From: Streptosporangiaceae bacterium
GTDB taxonomy: Bacteria; Actinomycetota; Actinomycetes; Streptosporangiales; Streptosporangiaceae
Direction: 5' to 3'
Length of the DNA: 13,201 nucleotides
NCBI GenBank assembly: GCA_030040475.1
Contig: JASHTQ010000267.1
Location: 1 to 13,201, forward strand
Made by a program: the position numbers and the translations under genes. The notes under the pieces are model-generated. The model ran no database searches and was not told the origin of the DNA. It saw nothing but the letters and a program-made list of their open reading frames with translations. Shown in pieces: positions 13,055 through 13,201 of the stretch (position 1 is the first letter of the stretch; the number at the start of each line of letters is the position of its first letter).

Positions 13055-13201
13055 ATGTGTGGTCGTTTCGTGTCGGCGCGTAAGCGCCTCGAACTCCTCG
13101 AGGAGTTCGGCATCGAGCGCGACCGGGTGAGCGAAGGACCGGACCAAGAGCCCGACCCGGACTACAACGTGGCCCCGACCAAGCGCGTGTACACGGTCAT
13201 G
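13055..13201 (+). CDS. SRAP-domain protein (HMCES/YedK family), N-terminal part, cut by window edge
   Basis: The first 49 residues are present and open to the window end. The start MCGRFVSARKRLELLEEFGI (1-20) places Cys at position 2. In this family Cys2 is exposed after Met removal and forms a stable thiazolidine crosslink with abasic sites in single-stranded DNA. YNVAPTKRV (39-47) is the second family signature, carrying the conserved Asn. The catalytic Glu and His lie beyond the window. The start ATG 13055 has AAGGAAG six to seven bases upstream. The gene is divergent from aroA, with 130 bp between. A DNA-damage role follows from the family; SOS control is not evident from the upstream sequence. 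Confidence 0.93.
   Translation, partial: MCGRFVSARKRLELLEEFGIERDRVSEGPDQEPDPDYNVAPTKRVYTVM

Noticed and set aside
10526..13147. A single 873-aa minus-strand frame that could be read as a fusion ending in RsgA
   Set aside because: The part upstream of 11545 is an out-of-frame reading of aroA, whose own frame carries all EPSP synthase motifs. Only the last 339 codons resemble a protein family.

Overview
The window looks like chromosome from a high-GC actinobacterium. Third codon positions are almost always G or C, starts are often GTG or TTG, and the order aroA - rsgA - (hisN) - CBS protein is one I associate with actinobacteria such as Streptomyces. The lineage below phylum level cannot be fixed from this sequence; a Streptosporangiales-like soil organism is only a guess. 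I saw no rRNA, tRNA, CRISPR array, transposase or prophage gene.

Layout. (1) 1-1289, minus strand: the N-terminal part of a ThiF/E1-like protein of the TOMM leader-binding type, cut by the window edge, then a 16-bp stem hairpin, then a DUF1275/YoaK membrane protein. (2) 1411-6258, minus strand: a compact four-gene set in the order of transcription: a 496-residue unknown protein with two related beta-rich modules, a 307-residue unknown protein (GTGA overlap), a MoxR-type AAA+ ATPase, and a VWA-like (DUF2201-type) protein 6 bp downstream. (3) 6339-8545, minus strand: a secreted sedolisin-family (S53) peptidase with its own promoter candidate and a strong terminator. (4) 8612-9906, minus strand: a two-CBS-domain protein and hisN-type histidinol phosphatase. 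(5) 9996-10476, plus strand: a stand-alone DUF2087 protein overlapped by a possible small Cys-repeat peptide gene. (6) 10526-12924, minus strand: rsgA and aroA, joined by a CTGA junction. (7) 13055-13201, plus strand: the start of an SRAP (HMCES/YedK) gene divergent from aroA.

How the genes work together. aroA (shikimate pathway), rsgA (30S maturation), hisN (histidine synthesis) and SRAP (abasic-site protection) are housekeeping. The ATPase and VWA pair form a recognisable MoxR-VWA module, in which the ATPase is expected to remodel targets with the metal-dependent VWA protein. The two upstream genes are probably dedicated partners of unknown function. This operon is the best candidate here for a poorly described system.

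No stretch longer than about 300 bases lacks a gene. The largest gaps are 8399-8611 (promoter and leader of the S53 gene), 6259-6388 (terminator plus upstream region of the MoxR operon), 12925-13054 (divergent promoter region with palindromes), 1290-1410 (16-bp tandem repeats) and 479-590 (hairpin). All protein-family calls come from reading motifs by eye. No searches were run.
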